From: Chamaea fasciata
Taxonomy: Eukaryota > Chordata > Aves > Passeriformes > Sylviidae
Assembly: GCA_029207755.1 (NCBI GenBank)
Contig: JARCOQ010000086.1
Location: forward strand, 124,001 to 188,000
DNA length: 64,000 bases
Direction of reading: 5' to 3'
Positions 11,012 through 25,332 of this stretch are shown one piece after another. The translations under genes and the position numbers were made by a program. How positions within the stretch are numbered: position 1 is the first letter of the stretch; each line of letters starts with the position of its first letter. The notes below the pieces were generated by a model. The model saw nothing but the letters and a program-made list of their open reading frames with translations, did no database searches and was not told the DNA's origin.

Positions 11012-14000
11012 AGAGCCTTGGATCCCAGCTTGACTGTGTTCTGGATGGAGAGCAGAGTCTTGGATTGGACTCTGGATGGATACTGCTCCAGATGGACAGC
11101 AGAGTCTTGGATTGGACTCTGGATGGATACTGCTCCAGATGGAACGCAGAGCCATGGATCCCACTCTTGATGGATACTGGTCTGGATGGACTCCAGAGCC
11201 ATGGATCCGTCTCTGGATGGACACAGTTCTGGATGGACACAAGAGCCATAGATCCAAATTGGAACCTGTTCTGGATGGATGCAAGGGCCATGGATTCCAC
11301 TCTGGATGGATACTGCTCCAGTTAGCAACCAGAGTCATAGATCCGAATCCAGATGGAGACTGGTCCAGATGGACACTGGTCCGGATGGTGACCAGAGCCA
11401 TTCCTCCCACCTTGTATTGATAGTGGTCTTGCCAGACCCCGAGGCATGCATCCCACTCTGGATGGCCAGTGGTCTGGATGGGCCCCAGACCATGGATCCC
11501 CTATGAATGGACACTGGTCTAGATGGACACCAGAGCCATGGATTCCAGCTGGACACTGGTGTGGATGGACACCAGAGCCATGGATGCCACTGTGGATGGA
11601 CACTGGTTTGGATGGACATAAGAGCCACGGATCCCAATCTGGATGGACGCTGCTGTGAATAGACCCCAGAGCCATGGATCCCACAGTGGATTGACAGTGG
11701 TCAGGATGGACACCAGGGCAATGGATGCCACTGTGGATGGACGCAGGTAGAGATGCACACCAGAGTAATGGTGTCCGCTCTGGATGGACACTGGTATGGA
11801 TAGACATCAGAGCCTTGGATCCCAGCTTGACTGTGTTCTGGATGGAGAGCAGAGTCTTGGATTGGACTCTGGATGGATACTGCTCCAGATGGACAGCAGA
11901 GTCTTGGATTGGACTCTGGATGGATACTGCTCCAGATGGAACGCAGAGCCATGGATCCCACTCTTGGTGGATACTGGTCTGGATGGACTCCAGAGCCATG
12001 GATCCGTCTCTGGATGGACACAGTTCTGGATGGACACAAGAGCCATAGATCCAAATTGGAACCTGTTCTGGATGGATGCAAGGGCCATGGATTCCACTCT
12101 GGATGGATACTGCTCCAGTTAGCAACCAGAGTCATAGATCCGAATCCAGATGGAGACTGGTCCAGATGGACACTGGTCCGGATGGTGACCAGAGCCATTC
12201 CTCCCACCTTGTATTGATAGTGGTCTTGCCAGACCCCGAGGCATGCATCCCACTCTGGATGGCCAGTGGTCTGGATGGGCCCCAGACCATGGATCCCCTA
12301 TGAATGGACACTGGTCAAGATGGACGCCAGAGCCATGGATTCCAGCTGGACACTGGTGTGGATGGACACCAGAGCCATGGATGCCACTGTGGATGGACAC
12401 TGGTTTGGATGGACATAAGAGCCACGGATCCCAATCTGGATGGACTCTGCTGTGAATAGACCCCAGAGCCATGGATCCCACAGTGGATTGACAGTGGTCA
12501 GGATGGACACCAGAGCAATGGATGCCACTGTGGATGGACGCAGGTAGAGATGCACACCAGAGTAATGGTGTCCGCTCTGGATGGACACTGGTATGGATAG
12601 ACATCAGAGCCTTGGATCCCAGCTTGACTGCGTTCTGGATGGAGAGCAGAGTCTTGGATTGGACTCTGGATGGATACTGCTCCAGATGGACAGCAGAGTC
12701 TTGGATTGGACTCTGGATGGATACTGCTCCAGATGGAACGCAGAGCCATGGATCCCACTCTTGGTGGATACTGGTCTGGATGGACTCCAGAGCCATGGAT
12801 CCGTCTCTGGATGGACACAGTTCTGGATGGACACAAGAGCCATAGATCCAAATTGGAACCTGTTCTGGATGGATGCAAGGGCCATGGATTCCACTCTGGA
12901 TGGATACTGCTCCAGTTAGCAACCAGAGTCATAGATCTGAATCCAGATGGAGACTGGTCCAGATGGACACTGGTCCGGATGGTGACCAGAGCCATTCCTC
13001 CCACCTTGTATTGATAGTGGTCTTGCCAGACCCCGAGGCATGCATCCCACTCTGGATGGCCAGTGGTCTGGATGGGCCCCAGACCATGGATCCCCTATGA
13101 ATGGACACTGGTCTAGATGGACGCCAGAGCCATGGATTCCAGCTGGACACTGGTGTGGATGGACACCAGAGCCATGGATGCCACTGTGGATGGACACTGG
13201 TTTGGATGGACATAAGAGCCACGGATCCCAATCTGGATGGACGCTGCTGTGAATAGACACCAGAGCCATGGATCCCACAGTGGATTGACAGTGGTCAGGA
13301 TGGACACCAGAGCAATGGATGCCACTGTGGATGGACGCAGGTAGAGATGCACACCAGAGTAATGGTGTCCGCTCTGGATGGACACTGGTATGGATAGACA
13401 TCAGAGCCTTGGATCCCAGCTTGACTGCGTTCTGGATGGAGAGCAGAGTCTTGGATTGGACTCTGGATGGATACTGCTCCAGATGGACAGCAGAGTCTTG
13501 GATTGGACTCTGGATGGATACTGCTCCAGATGGAACGCAGAGCCATGGATCCCACTCTTGGTGGATACTGGTCTGGATGGACTCCAGAGCCATGGATCCG
13601 TCTCTGGATGGACACAGTTCTGGATGGACACAAGAGCCATAGATCCAAATTGGAACCTGTTCTGGATGGATGCAAGGGCCATGGATTCCACTCTGGATGG
13701 ATACTGCTCCAGTTAGCAACCAGAGTCATAGATCCGAATCCAGATGGAGACTGGTCCAGATGGACACTGGTCCGGATGGTGACCAGAGCCATTCCTCCCA
13801 CCTTGTATTGATAGTGGTCTTGCCAGACCCCGAGGCATGCATCCCACTCTGGATGGCCAGTGGTCTGGATGGGCCCCAGACCATGGATCCCCTATGAATG
13901 GACACTGGTCTAGATGGACGCCAGAGCCATGGATTCCAGCTGGACACTGGTGTGGATGGACACCAGAGCCATGGATGCCACTGTGGATGGACACTGGTTT

Positions 14001-14199
14001 GGATGGACATAAGAGCCACCGATCCCAATCTGGATGGACGCTGCTGTGAATAGACCCCAGAGCCATGGATCCCACAGTGGATTGACAGTGGTCAGGATGG
14101 ACACCAGAGCAATGGATGCCACTGTGGATGGACGCAGGTAGAGATGCTCACCAGAGTAATGGTGTTCGCTCTGGATGGACACTGGTATGGATAGACATC
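11012..14199 (+). repeat. Run of four 797-bp HOR units (11012, 11809, 12606, 13403)
   Basis: Private variants include TTGATGG in M4 (11167), AGGGCAATGG at the M16 head (11715), CTGCGTTC in M1 (12631 and 13428) and GATGCTC in M16 (14143). Each recurs exactly 10,039 bp downstream, in the run 21051-24238. Confidence 0.92.
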
Positions 14200-15293
14200 A
14201 GAGCCTTGGATCCCAGCTTGACTGTGTTCTGGATGGAGAGCAGAGTCTTGGATTGGACTCTGGATGGATACTGCTCCAGATGGACAGCAGAGTCTTGGAT
14301 TGGACTCTGGATGGATACTGCTCCAGATGGAACGCAGAGCCATGGATCCCACTGTTGGTGGATACTGGTCTGGATGGACTCCAGAGCCATGGATCCGTCT
14401 CTGGATGGACACAGTTCTGGATGGACACAAGAGCCATAGATCCAAATTGGAACCTGTTCTGGATGGATGCAAGGGTCATGGATTCCACTCTGGATGGATA
14501 CTGCTCCAGTTAGCAACCAGAGTCATAGATCCGAATCCAGATGGAGACTGGTCCAGATGGACACTGGTCCGGATGGTGACCAGAGCCATTCCTCCCACCT
14601 TGTATTGATAGTGGTCTTGCCAGACCCCGAGGCATGCATCCCACTCTGGATGGCCAGTGGTCTGGATGGGCCCCAGACCATGGATCCCCTATGAATGGAC
14701 ACTGGTCTAGATGGACGCCAGAGCCATGGATTCCAGCTGGACACTGGTGTGGATGGACACCAGAGCCATGGATGCCACTGTGGATGGACACTGGTTTGGA
14801 TGGACATAAGAGCCACGGATCCCAATCTGGATGGACGCTGCTGTGAATAGACCCCAGAGCCATGGATCCCACAGTGGATTGACAGTGGTCAGGATGGACA
14901 CCAGAGCAATGGATGCCACTGTGGATGGACGCAGGTAGAGATGCACACCAGAGTAATGGTGTCCGCTCTGGATGGACACTGGTCTGGATAGACAGCAGAA
15001 CCCTGGCTTCCACTCTGGATGGACGCTTGCCTGAATAGACAAAAGAGCTATGGATCCCAGCTTGACACTGGTCTGGATGGACACCAGAGCCATGAATCCC
15101 ACTCTGAATGCACACTACTCGTGATGGACACAAGAGCCATGCATCCCTCTGTGGATGGAGCCTGGTTTGAATGGACAGCACAGCCACGCATCCAGATGGA
15201 CACCAGAGCCGTGGATCCCAACTGGACAGTGGTCTCGATGGACACCAGTGCCATGGATCCCACTGTGGATGGACACTGGTATGGATAGACATC
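14200..15293 (+). repeat. HOR unit, 1094-bp type
   Basis: M1-M24, with the same block order as the reference unit. It carries the AGGGTCATGG form of M7 (near 14472) shared with 1916, 2713 and 24511, which links it to the thrice-present segment. Confidence 0.9.
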
Positions 15294-16090
15294 AGAGCCT
15301 TGGATCCCAGCTTGACTGTGTTCTGGATGGAGAGCAGAGTCTTGGATTGGACTCTGGATGGATACTGCTCCAGATGGACAGCAGAGTCTTGGATTGGACT
15401 CTGGATGGATACTGCTCCAGATGGAACGCAGAGCCATGGATCCCACTGTTGGTGGATACTGGTCTGGATGGACTCCAGAGCCATGGATCCGTCTCTGGAT
15501 GGACACAGTTCTGGATGGACACAAGAGCCATAGATCCAAATTGGAACCTGTTCTGGATGGATGCAAGGGCCATGGATTCCACTCTGGATGGATACTGCTC
15601 CAGTTAGCAACCAGAGTCATAGATCCGAATCCAGATGGAGACTGGTCCAGATGGACACTGGTCCGGATGGTGACCAGAGCCATTCCTCCCACCTTGTATT
15701 GATAGTGGTCTTGCCAGACCCCGAGGCATGCATCCCACTCTGGATGGCCAGTGGTCTGGATGGGCCCCAGACCATGGATCCCCTATGAATGGACACTGGT
15801 CTAGATGGACACCAGAGCCATGGATTCCAGCTGGACACTGGTGTGGATGGACACCAGAGCCATGGATGCCACTGTGGATGGACACTGGTTTGGATGGACA
15901 TAAGAGCCACGGATCCCAATCTGGATGGACGCTGCTGTGAATAGACACCAGAGCCATGGATCCCACAGTGGATTGACAGTGGTCAGGATGGACACCAGAG
16001 CAATGGATGCCACTGTGGATGGACGCAGGTAGAGATGCACACCAGAGTAATGGTGTCCGCTCTGGATGGACACTGGTATGGATAGACATC
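15294..16090 (+). repeat. HOR unit, 797-bp type
   Basis: M1-M17, ending in the chimeric M17 (M17-type 5' part, M24-type 3' part). It corresponds to 25333-26129 in the 10-kb partner block. Confidence 0.9.
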
Positions 16091-18278
16091 AGAGCCTTGG
16101 ATCCCAGCTTGACTGTGTTCTGGATGGAGATCAGAGTCTTGGATTGGACTCTGGATGGATACTGCTCCAGATGGACAGCAGAGTCTTGGATTGGACTCTG
16201 GATGGATACTGCTCCAGATGGAACGCAGAGCCATGGATCCCACTGTTGGTGGATACTGGTCTGGATGGACTCCAGAGCCATGGATCCGTCTCTGGATGGA
16301 CACAGTTCTGGATGGACACAAGAGCCATAGATCCAAATTGGAACCTGTTCTGGATGGATGCAAGGGCCATGGATTCCACTCTGGATGGATACTGCTCCAG
16401 TTAGCAACCAGAGTCATAGATCCGAATCCAGATGGAGACTGGTCCAGATGGACACTGGTCCGGATGGTGACCAGAGCCATTCCTCCCACCTTGTATTGAT
16501 AGTGGTCTTGCCAGACCCCGAGGCATGCATCCCACTCTGGATGGCCAGTGGTCTGGATGGGCCCCAGACCATGGATCCCCTATGAATGGACACTGGTCTA
16601 GATGGACGCCAGAGCCATGGATTCCAGCTGGACACTGGTGTGGATGGACACCAGAGCCATGGATGCCACTGTGGAGGGACACTGGTTTGGATGGACATAA
16701 GAGCCACGGATCCCAATCTGGATGGACGCTGCTGTGAATAGACCCCAGAGCCATGGATCCCACAGTGGATTGACAGTGGTCAGGATGGACACCAGAGCAA
16801 TGGATGCCACTGTGGATGGACGCAGGTAGAGATGCACACCAGAGTAATGGTGTCCGCTCTGGATGGACACTGGTCTGGATAGACAGCAGAACCCTGGCTT
16901 CCACTCTGGATGGACGCTTGCCTGAATAGACAAAAGAGCTATGGATCCCAGCTTGACACTGGTCTGGATGGACACCAGAGCCATGAATCCCACTCTGAAT
17001 GCACACTACTCGTGATGGACACAAGAGCCATGCATCCCTCTGTGGATGGAGCCTGGTTTGAATGGACAGCACAACAACGCATCCAGATGGACACCAGAGC
17101 CGTGGATCCCAACTGGACAGTGGTCTCGATGGACACCAGTGCCATGGATCCCACTGTGGATGGACACTGGTATGGATAGACATCAGAGCCTTGGATCCCA
17201 GCTTGACTGTGTTCTGGATGGAGAGCAGAGTCTTGGATTGGACTCTGGATGGATACTGCTCCAGATGGACAGCAGAGTCTTGGATTGGACTCTGGATGGA
17301 TACTGCTCCAGATGGAACGCAGAGCCATGGATCCCACTCTTGGTGGATACTGGTCTGGATGGACTCCAGAGCCATGGATCCGTCTCTGGATGGACACAGT
17401 TCTGGATGGACACAAGAGCCATAGATCCAAATTGGAACCTGTTCTGGATGGATGCAAGGGCCATGGATTCCACTCTGGATGGATACTGCTCCAGTTAGCA
17501 ACCAGAGTCATAGATCCGAATCCAGATGGAGACTGGTCCAGATGGACACTGGTCCGGATGGTGACCAGAGCCATTCCTCCCACCTTGTATTGATAGTGGT
17601 CTTGCCAGACCCCGAGGCATGCATCCCACTCTGGATGGCCAGTGGTCTGGATGGGCCCCAGACCATGGATCCCCTATGAATGGACACTGGTCTAGATGGA
17701 CGCCAGAGCCATGGATTCCAGCTGGACACTGGTGTGGATGGACACCAGAGCCATGGATGCCACTGTGGAGGGACACTGGTTTGGATGGACATAAGAGCCA
17801 CGGATCCCAATCTGGATGGACGCTGCTGTGAATAGACCCCAGAGCCATGGATCCCACAGTGGATTGACAGTGGTCAGGATGGACACCAGAGCAATGGATG
17901 CCACTGTGGATGGACGCAGGTAGAGATGCACACCAGAGTAATGGTGTCCGCTCTGGATGGACACTGGTCTGGATAGACAGCAGAACCCTGGCTTCCACTC
18001 TGGATGGACGCTTGCCTGAGTAGACCAAAGAGCTATGGATCCCAGCTTGACACTGGTCTGGATGGACACCAGAGCCATGAATCCCACTCTGAATGCACAC
18101 TACTCGTGATGGACACAAGAGCCATGCATCCCTCTGTGGATGGAGCCTGGTTTGAATGGACAGCACAGCCACGCATCCAGATGGACACCAGAGCCGTGGA
18201 TCCCAACTGGACAGTGGTCTCGATGGACACCAGTGCCATGGATCCCACTGTGGATGGACACTGGTATGGATAGACATC
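16091..18278 (+). repeat. Two 1094-bp HOR units (16091, 17185)
   Basis: The first carries GGAGATCAGAG at the M1/M2 junction (16131), shared with 26170 and 26967. The second has the CTGAGTAGACCAAAG form at M18/M19 (near 18018), otherwise typical of the 41-43 kb and 55 kb units. The two neighbours therefore carry markers of different lineages. Confidence 0.9.
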
Positions 18279-19117
18279 AGAGCCTTGGATCCCAGCTTGA
18301 CTGTGTTCTGGATGGAGAGCAGAGTCTTGGATTGGACTCTGGATGGATACTGCTCCAGATGGACAGCAGAGTCTTGGATTGGACTCTGGATGGATACTGC
18401 TCCAGATGGAACGCAGAGCCATGGATCCCACTGTTGGTGGATACTGGTCTGGATGGACTCCAGAGCCATGGATCCGTCTCTGGATGGACACAGTTCTGGA
18501 TGGACACAAGAGCCATAGATCCAAATTGGAACCTGTTCTGGATGGATGCATGGGCCATGGATTCCACTCTGGATGGATACTGCTCCAGTTAGCAACCAGA
18601 GTCATAGATCCGAATCCAGATGGAGACTGGTCCTGATGGACACTGGTCCGGATGGTGACCAGAGCCATTCCTCCCACCTTGTATTGATAGTGGTCTTGCC
18701 AGACCCCGAGGCATGCATCCCACTCTGGATGGCCAGTGGTCTGGATGGGCCCCAGACCATGGATCCCCTATGAATGGACACTGGTCTAGATGGACGCCAG
18801 AGCCATGGATTCCAGCTGGACACTGGTGAGGATGGACACCAGAGCCATGGATTCCAGCTGGACACTGGTGTGGATGGACACCAGAGCCATGGATGCCACT
18901 GTGGATGGACACTGGTTTGGATGGACATAAGAGCCACGGATCCCAATCTGGATGGACGCTGCTGTGAATAGACACCAGAGCCATGGATCCCACAGTGGAT
19001 TGACAGTGGTCAGGATGGACACCAGAGCAATGGATGCCACTGTGGATGGACGCAGGTAGAGATGCACACCAGAGTAATGGTGTCCGCTCTGGATGGACAC
19101 TGGTATGGATAGACATC
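18279..19117 (+). repeat. HOR unit, 839-bp type
   Basis: M12 is duplicated and the lineage variants are present: T at the first base of M7, and GGTCCTGATGG in M8. Confidence 0.9.
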
Positions 19118-20211
19118 AGAGCCTTGGATCCCAGCTTGACTGTGTTCTGGATGGAGAGCAGAGTCTTGGATTGGACTCTGGATGGATACTGCTCCAGATG
19201 GACAGCAGAGTCTTGGATTGGACTCTGGATGGATACTGCTCCAGATGGAACGCAGAGCCATGGATCCCACTGTTGGTGGATACTGGTCTGGATGGACTCC
19301 AGAGCCATGGATCCGTCTCTGGATGGACACAGTTCTGGATGGACACAAGAGCCATAGATCCAAATTGGAACCTGTTCTGGATGGATGCAAGGGCCATGGA
19401 TTCCACTCTGGATGGATACTGCTCCAGTTAGCAACCAGAGTCATAGATCCGAATCCAGATGGAGACTGGTCCAGATGGACACTGGTCCGGATGGTGACCA
19501 GAGCCATTCCTCCCACCTTGTATTGATAGTGGTCTTGCCAGACCCCGAGGCATGCATCCCACTCTGGATGGCCAGTGGTCTGGATGGGCCCCAGACCATG
19601 GATCCCCTATGAATGGACACTGGTCAAGATGGACGCCAGAGCCATGGATTCCAGCTGGACACTGGTGTGGATGGACACCAGAGCCATGGATGCCACTGTG
19701 GAGGGACACTGGTTTGGATGGACATAAGAGCCACGGATCCCAATCTGGATGGACGCTGCTGTGAATAGACCCCAGAGCCATGGATCCCACAGTGGATTGA
19801 CAGTGGTCAGGATGGACACCAGAGCAATGGATGCCACTGTGGATGGACGCAGGTAGAGATGCACACCAGAGTAATGGTGTCCGCTCTGGATGGACACTGG
19901 TCTGGATAGACAGCAGAACCCTGGCTTCCACTCTGGATGGACGCTTGCCTGAATAGACAAAAGAGCTATGGATCCCAGCTTGACACTGGTCTGGATGGAC
20001 ACCAGAGCCATGAATCCCACTCTGAATGCACACTACTCGTGATGGACACAAGAGCCATGCATCCCTCTGTGGATGGAGCCTGGTTTGAATGGACAGCACA
20101 GCAACGCATCCAGATGGACACCAGAGCCGTGGATCCCAACTGGACAGTGGTCTCGATGGACACCAGTGCCATGGATCCCACTGTGGATGGACACTGGTAT
20201 GGATAGACATC
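19118..20211 (+). repeat. HOR unit, 1094-bp type
   Basis: It carries GGTCAAGATGG in M11 (near 19624) instead of the usual GGTCTAGATGG, a rare form also seen near 12315 and 22354. Confidence 0.9.
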
Positions 20212-21050
20212 AGAGCCTTGGATCCCAGCTTGACTGTGTTCTGGATGGAGAGCAGAGTCTTGGATTGGACTCTGGATGGATACTGCTCCAGATGGACAGC
20301 AGAGTCTTGGATTGGACTCTGGATGGATACTGCTCCAGATGGAACGCAGAGCCATGGATCCCACTCTTGGTGGATACTGGTCTGGATGGACTCCAGAGCC
20401 ATGGATCCGTCTCTGGATGGACACAGTTCTGGATGGACACAAGAGCCATAGATCCAAATTGGAACCTGTTCTGGATGGATGCATGGGCCATGGATTCCAC
20501 TCTGGATGGATACTGCTCCAGTTAGCAACCAGAGTCATAGATCCGAATCCAGATGGAGACTGGTCCAGATGGACACTGGTCCGGATGGTGACCAGAGCCA
20601 TTCCTCCCACCTTGTATTGATAGTGGTCTTGCCAGACCCCGAGGCATGCATCCCACTCTGGATGGCCAGTGGTCTGGATGGGCCCCAGACCATGGATCCC
20701 CTATGAATGGACACTGGTCTAGATGGACGCCAGAGCCATGGATTCCAGCTGGACACTGGTGAGGATGGACACCAGAGCCATGGATTCCAGCTGGACACTG
20801 GTGTGGATGGACACCAGAGCCATGGATGCCACTGTGGATGGACACTGGTTTGGATGGACATAAGAGCCACGGATCCCAATCTGGATGGACGCTGCTGTGA
20901 ATAGACCCCAGAGCCATGGATCCCACAGTGGATTGACAGTGGTCAGGATGGACACCAGAGCAATGGATGCCACTGTGGATGGACGCAGGTAGAGATGCAC
21001 ACCAGAGTAATGGTGTCCGCTCTGGATGGACACTGGTATGGATAGACATC
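20212..21050 (+). repeat. HOR unit, 839-bp type
   Basis: Structural counterpart of 10173-11011 at a distance of 10,039 bp, with M12 duplicated and T at the start of M7. Confidence 0.9.
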
Positions 21051-24000
21051 AGAGCCTTGGATCCCAGCTTGACTGTGTTCTGGATGGAGAGCAGAGTCTT
21101 GGATTGGACTCTGGATGGATACTGCTCCAGATGGACAGCAGAGTCTTGGATTGGACTCTGGATGGATACTGCTCCAGATGGAACGCAGAGCCATGGATCC
21201 CACTCTTGATGGATACTGGTCTGGATGGACTCCAGAGCCATGGATCCGTCTCTGGATGGACACAGTTCTGGATGGACACAAGAGCCATAGATCCAAATTG
21301 GAACCTGTTCTGGATGGATGCAAGGGCCATGGATTCCACTCTGGATGGATACTGCTCCAGTTAGCAACCAGAGTCATAGATCCGAATCCAGATGGAGACT
21401 GGTCCAGATGGACACTGGTCCGGATGGTGACCAGAGCCATTCCTCCCACCTTGTATTGATAGTGGTCTTGCCAGACCCCGAGGCATGCATCCCACTCTGG
21501 ATGGCCAGTGGTCTGGATGGGCCCCAGACCATGGATCCCCTATGAATGGACACTGGTCTAGATGGACACCAGAGCCATGGATTCCAGCTGGACACTGGTG
21601 TGGATGGACACCAGAGCCATGGATGCCACTGTGGATGGACACTGGTTTGGATGGACATAAGAGCCACGGATCCCAATCTGGATGGACGCTGCTGTGAATA
21701 GACACCAGAGCCATGGATCCCACAGTGGATTGACAGTGGTCAGGATGGACACCAGGGCAATGGATGCCACTGTGGATGGACGCAGGTAGAGATGCACACC
21801 AGAGTAATGGTGTCCGCTCTGGATGGACACTGGTATGGATAGACATCAGAGCCTTGGATCCCAGCTTGACTGTGTTCTGGATGGAGAGCAGAGTCTTGGA
21901 TTGGACTCTGGATGGATACTGCTCCAGATGGACAGCAGAGTCTTGGATTGGACTCTGGATGGATACTGCTCCAGATGGAACGCAGAGCCATGGATCCCAC
22001 TCTTGGTGGATACTGGTCTGGATGGACTCCAGAGCCATGGATCCGTCTCTGGATGGACACAGTTCTGGATGGACACAAGAGCCATAGATCCAAATTGGAA
22101 CCTGTTCTGGATGGATGCAAGGGCCATGGATTCCACTCTGGATGGATACTGCTCCAGTTAGCAACCAGAGTCATAGATCCGAATCCAGATGGAGACTGGT
22201 CCAGATGGACACTGGTCCGGATGGTGACCAGAGCCATTCCTCCCACCTTGTATTGATAGTGGTCTTGCCAGACCCCGAGGCATGCATCCCACTCTGGATG
22301 GCCAGTGGTCTGGATGGGCCCCAGACCATGGATCCCCTATGAATGGACACTGGTCAAGATGGACGCCAGAGCCATGGATTCCAGCTGGACACTGGTGTGG
22401 ATGGACACCAGAGCCATGGATGCCACTGTGGATGGACACTGGTTTGGATGGACATAAGAGCCACGGATCCCAATCTGGATGGACGCTGCTGTGAATAGAC
22501 CCCAGAGCCATGGATCCCACAGTGGATTGACAGTGGTCAGGATGGACACCAGAGCAATGGATGCCACTGTGGATGGACGCAGGTAGAGATGCACACCAGA
22601 GTAATGGTGTCCGCTCTGGATGGACACTGGTATGGATAGACATCAGAGCCTTGGATCCCAGCTTGACTGCGTTCTGGATGGAGAGCAGAGTCTTGGATTG
22701 GACTCTGGATGGATACTGCTCCAGATGGACAGCAGAGTCTTGGATTGGACTCTGGATGGATACTGCTCCAGATGGAACGCAGAGCCATGGATCCCACTCT
22801 TGGTGGATACTGGTCTGGATGGACTCCAGAGCCATGGATCCGTCTCTGGATGGACACAGTTCTGGATGGACACAAGAGCCATAGATCCAAATTGGAACCT
22901 GTTCTGGATGGATGCAAGGGCCATGGATTCCACTCTGGATGGATACTGCTCCAGTTAGCAACCAGAGTCATAGATCCGAATCCAGATGGAGACTGGTCCA
23001 GATGGACACTGGTCCGGATGGTGACCAGAGCCATTCCTCCCACCTTGTATTGATAGTGGTCTTGCCAGACCCCGAGGCATGCATCCCACTCTGGATGGCC
23101 AGTGGTCTGGATGGGCCCCAGACCATGGATCCCCTATGAATGGACACTGGTCTAGATGGACGCCAGAGCCATGGATTCCAGCTGGACACTGGTGTGGATG
23201 GACACCAGAGCCATGGATGCCACTGTGGATGGACACTGGTTTGGATGGACATAAGAGCCACGGATCCCAATCTGGATGGACGCTGCTGTGAATAGACACC
23301 AGAGCCATGGATCCCACAGTGGATTGACAGTGGTCAGGATGGACACCAGAGCAATGGATGCCACTGTGGATGGACGCAGGTAGAGATGCACACCAGAGTA
23401 ATGGTGTCCGCTCTGGATGGACACTGGTATGGATAGACATCAGAGCCTTGGATCCCAGCTTGACTGCGTTCTGGATGGAGAGCAGAGTCTTGGATTGGAC
23501 TCTGGATGGATACTGCTCCAGATGGACAGCAGAGTCTTGGATTGGACTCTGGATGGATACTGCTCCAGATGGAACGCAGAGCCATGGATCCCACTCTTGG
23601 TGGATACTGGTCTGGATGGACTCCAGAGCCATGGATCCGTCTCTGGATGGACACAGTTCTGGATGGACACAAGAGCCATAGATCCAAATTGGAACCTGTT
23701 CTGGATGGATGCAAGGGCCATGGATTCCACTCTGGATGGATACTGCTCCAGTTAGCAACCAGAGTCATAGATCCGAATCCAGATGGAGACTGGTCCAGAT
23801 GGACACTGGTCCGGATGGTGACCAGAGCCATTCCTCCCACCTTGTATTGATAGTGGTCTTGCCAGACCCCGAGGCATGCATCCCACTCTGGATGGCCAGT
23901 GGTCTGGATGGGCCCCAGACCATGGATCCCCTATGAATGGACACTGGTCTAGATGGACGCCAGAGCCATGGATTCCAGCTGGACACTGGTGTGGATGGAC

Positions 24001-24238
24001 ACCAGAGCCATGGATGCCACTGTGGATGGACACTGGTTTGGATGGACATAAGAGCCACGGATCCCAATCTGGATGGACGCTGCTGTGAATAGACCCCAGA
24101 GCCATGGATCCCACAGTGGATTGACAGTGGTCAGGATGGACACCAGAGCAATGGATGCCACTGTGGATGGACGCAGGTAGAGATGCTCACCAGAGTAATG
24201 GTGTTCGCTCTGGATGGACACTGGTATGGATAGACATC
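21051..24238 (+). repeat. Run of four 797-bp HOR units (21051, 21848, 22645, 23442)
   Basis: Second copy of the run at 11012-14199. Shared private variants are TTGATGG (21206), AGGGCAATGG (21754), CTGCGTTC (22670 and 23467) and GATGCTC (24182), all offset by exactly 10,039 bp. Confidence 0.92.
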
Positions 24239-25332
24239 AGAGCCTTGGATCCCAGCTTGACTGTGTTCTGGATGGAGAGCAGAGTCTTGGATTGGACTCT
24301 GGATGGATACTGCTCCAGATGGACAGCAGAGTCTTGGATTGGACTCTGGATGGATACTGCTCCAGATGGAACGCAGAGCCATGGATCCCACTGTTGGTGG
24401 ATACTGGTCTGGATGGACTCCAGAGCCATGGATCCGTCTCTGGATGGACACAGTTCTGGATGGACACAAGAGCCATAGATCCAAATTGGAACCTTTTCTG
24501 GATGGATGCAAGGGTCATGGATTCCACTCTGGATGGATACTGCTCCAGTTAGCAACCAGAGTCATAGATCCGAATCCAGATGGAGACTGGTCCAGATGGA
24601 CACTGGTCCGGATGGTGACCAGAGCCATTCCTCCCACCTTGTATTGATAGTGGTCTTGCCAGACCCCGAGGCATGCATCCCACTCTGGATGGCCAGTGGT
24701 CTGGATGGGCCCCAGACCATGGATCCCCTATGAATGGACACTGGTCTAGATGGACGCCAGAGCCATGGATTCCAGCTGGACACTGGTGTGGATGGACACC
24801 AGAGCCATGGATGCCACTGTGGATGGACACTGGTTTGGATGGACATAAGAGCCACGGATCCCAATCTGGATGGACGCTGCTGTGAATAGACCCCAGAGCC
24901 ATGGATCCCACAGTGGATTGACAGTGGTCAGGATGGACACCAGAGCAATGGATGCCACTGTGGATGGACGCAGGTAGAGATGCACACCAGAGTAATGGTG
25001 TCCGCTCTGGATGGACACTGGTCTGGATAGACAGCAGAACCCTGGCTTCCACTCTGGATGGACGCTTGCCTGAATAGACAAAAGAGCTATGGATCCCAGC
25101 TTGACACTGGTCTGGATGGACACCAGAGCCATGAATCCCACTCTGAATGCACACTACTCGTGATGGACACAAGAGCCATGCATCCCTCTGTGGATGGAGC
25201 CTGGTTTAAATGGACAGCACAGCCACGCATCCAGATGGACACCAGAGCCGTGGATCCCAACTGGACAGTGGTCTCGATGGACACCAGTGCCATGGATCCC
25301 ACTGTGGATGGACACTGGTATGGATAGACATC
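24239..25332 (+). repeat. HOR unit, 1094-bp type
   Basis: Counterpart of 14200-15293. Single-base changes seen only here include AACCTTTTC in M6 (near 24492) and GGTTTAAATGG in M21 (near 25204). Confidence 0.9.
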
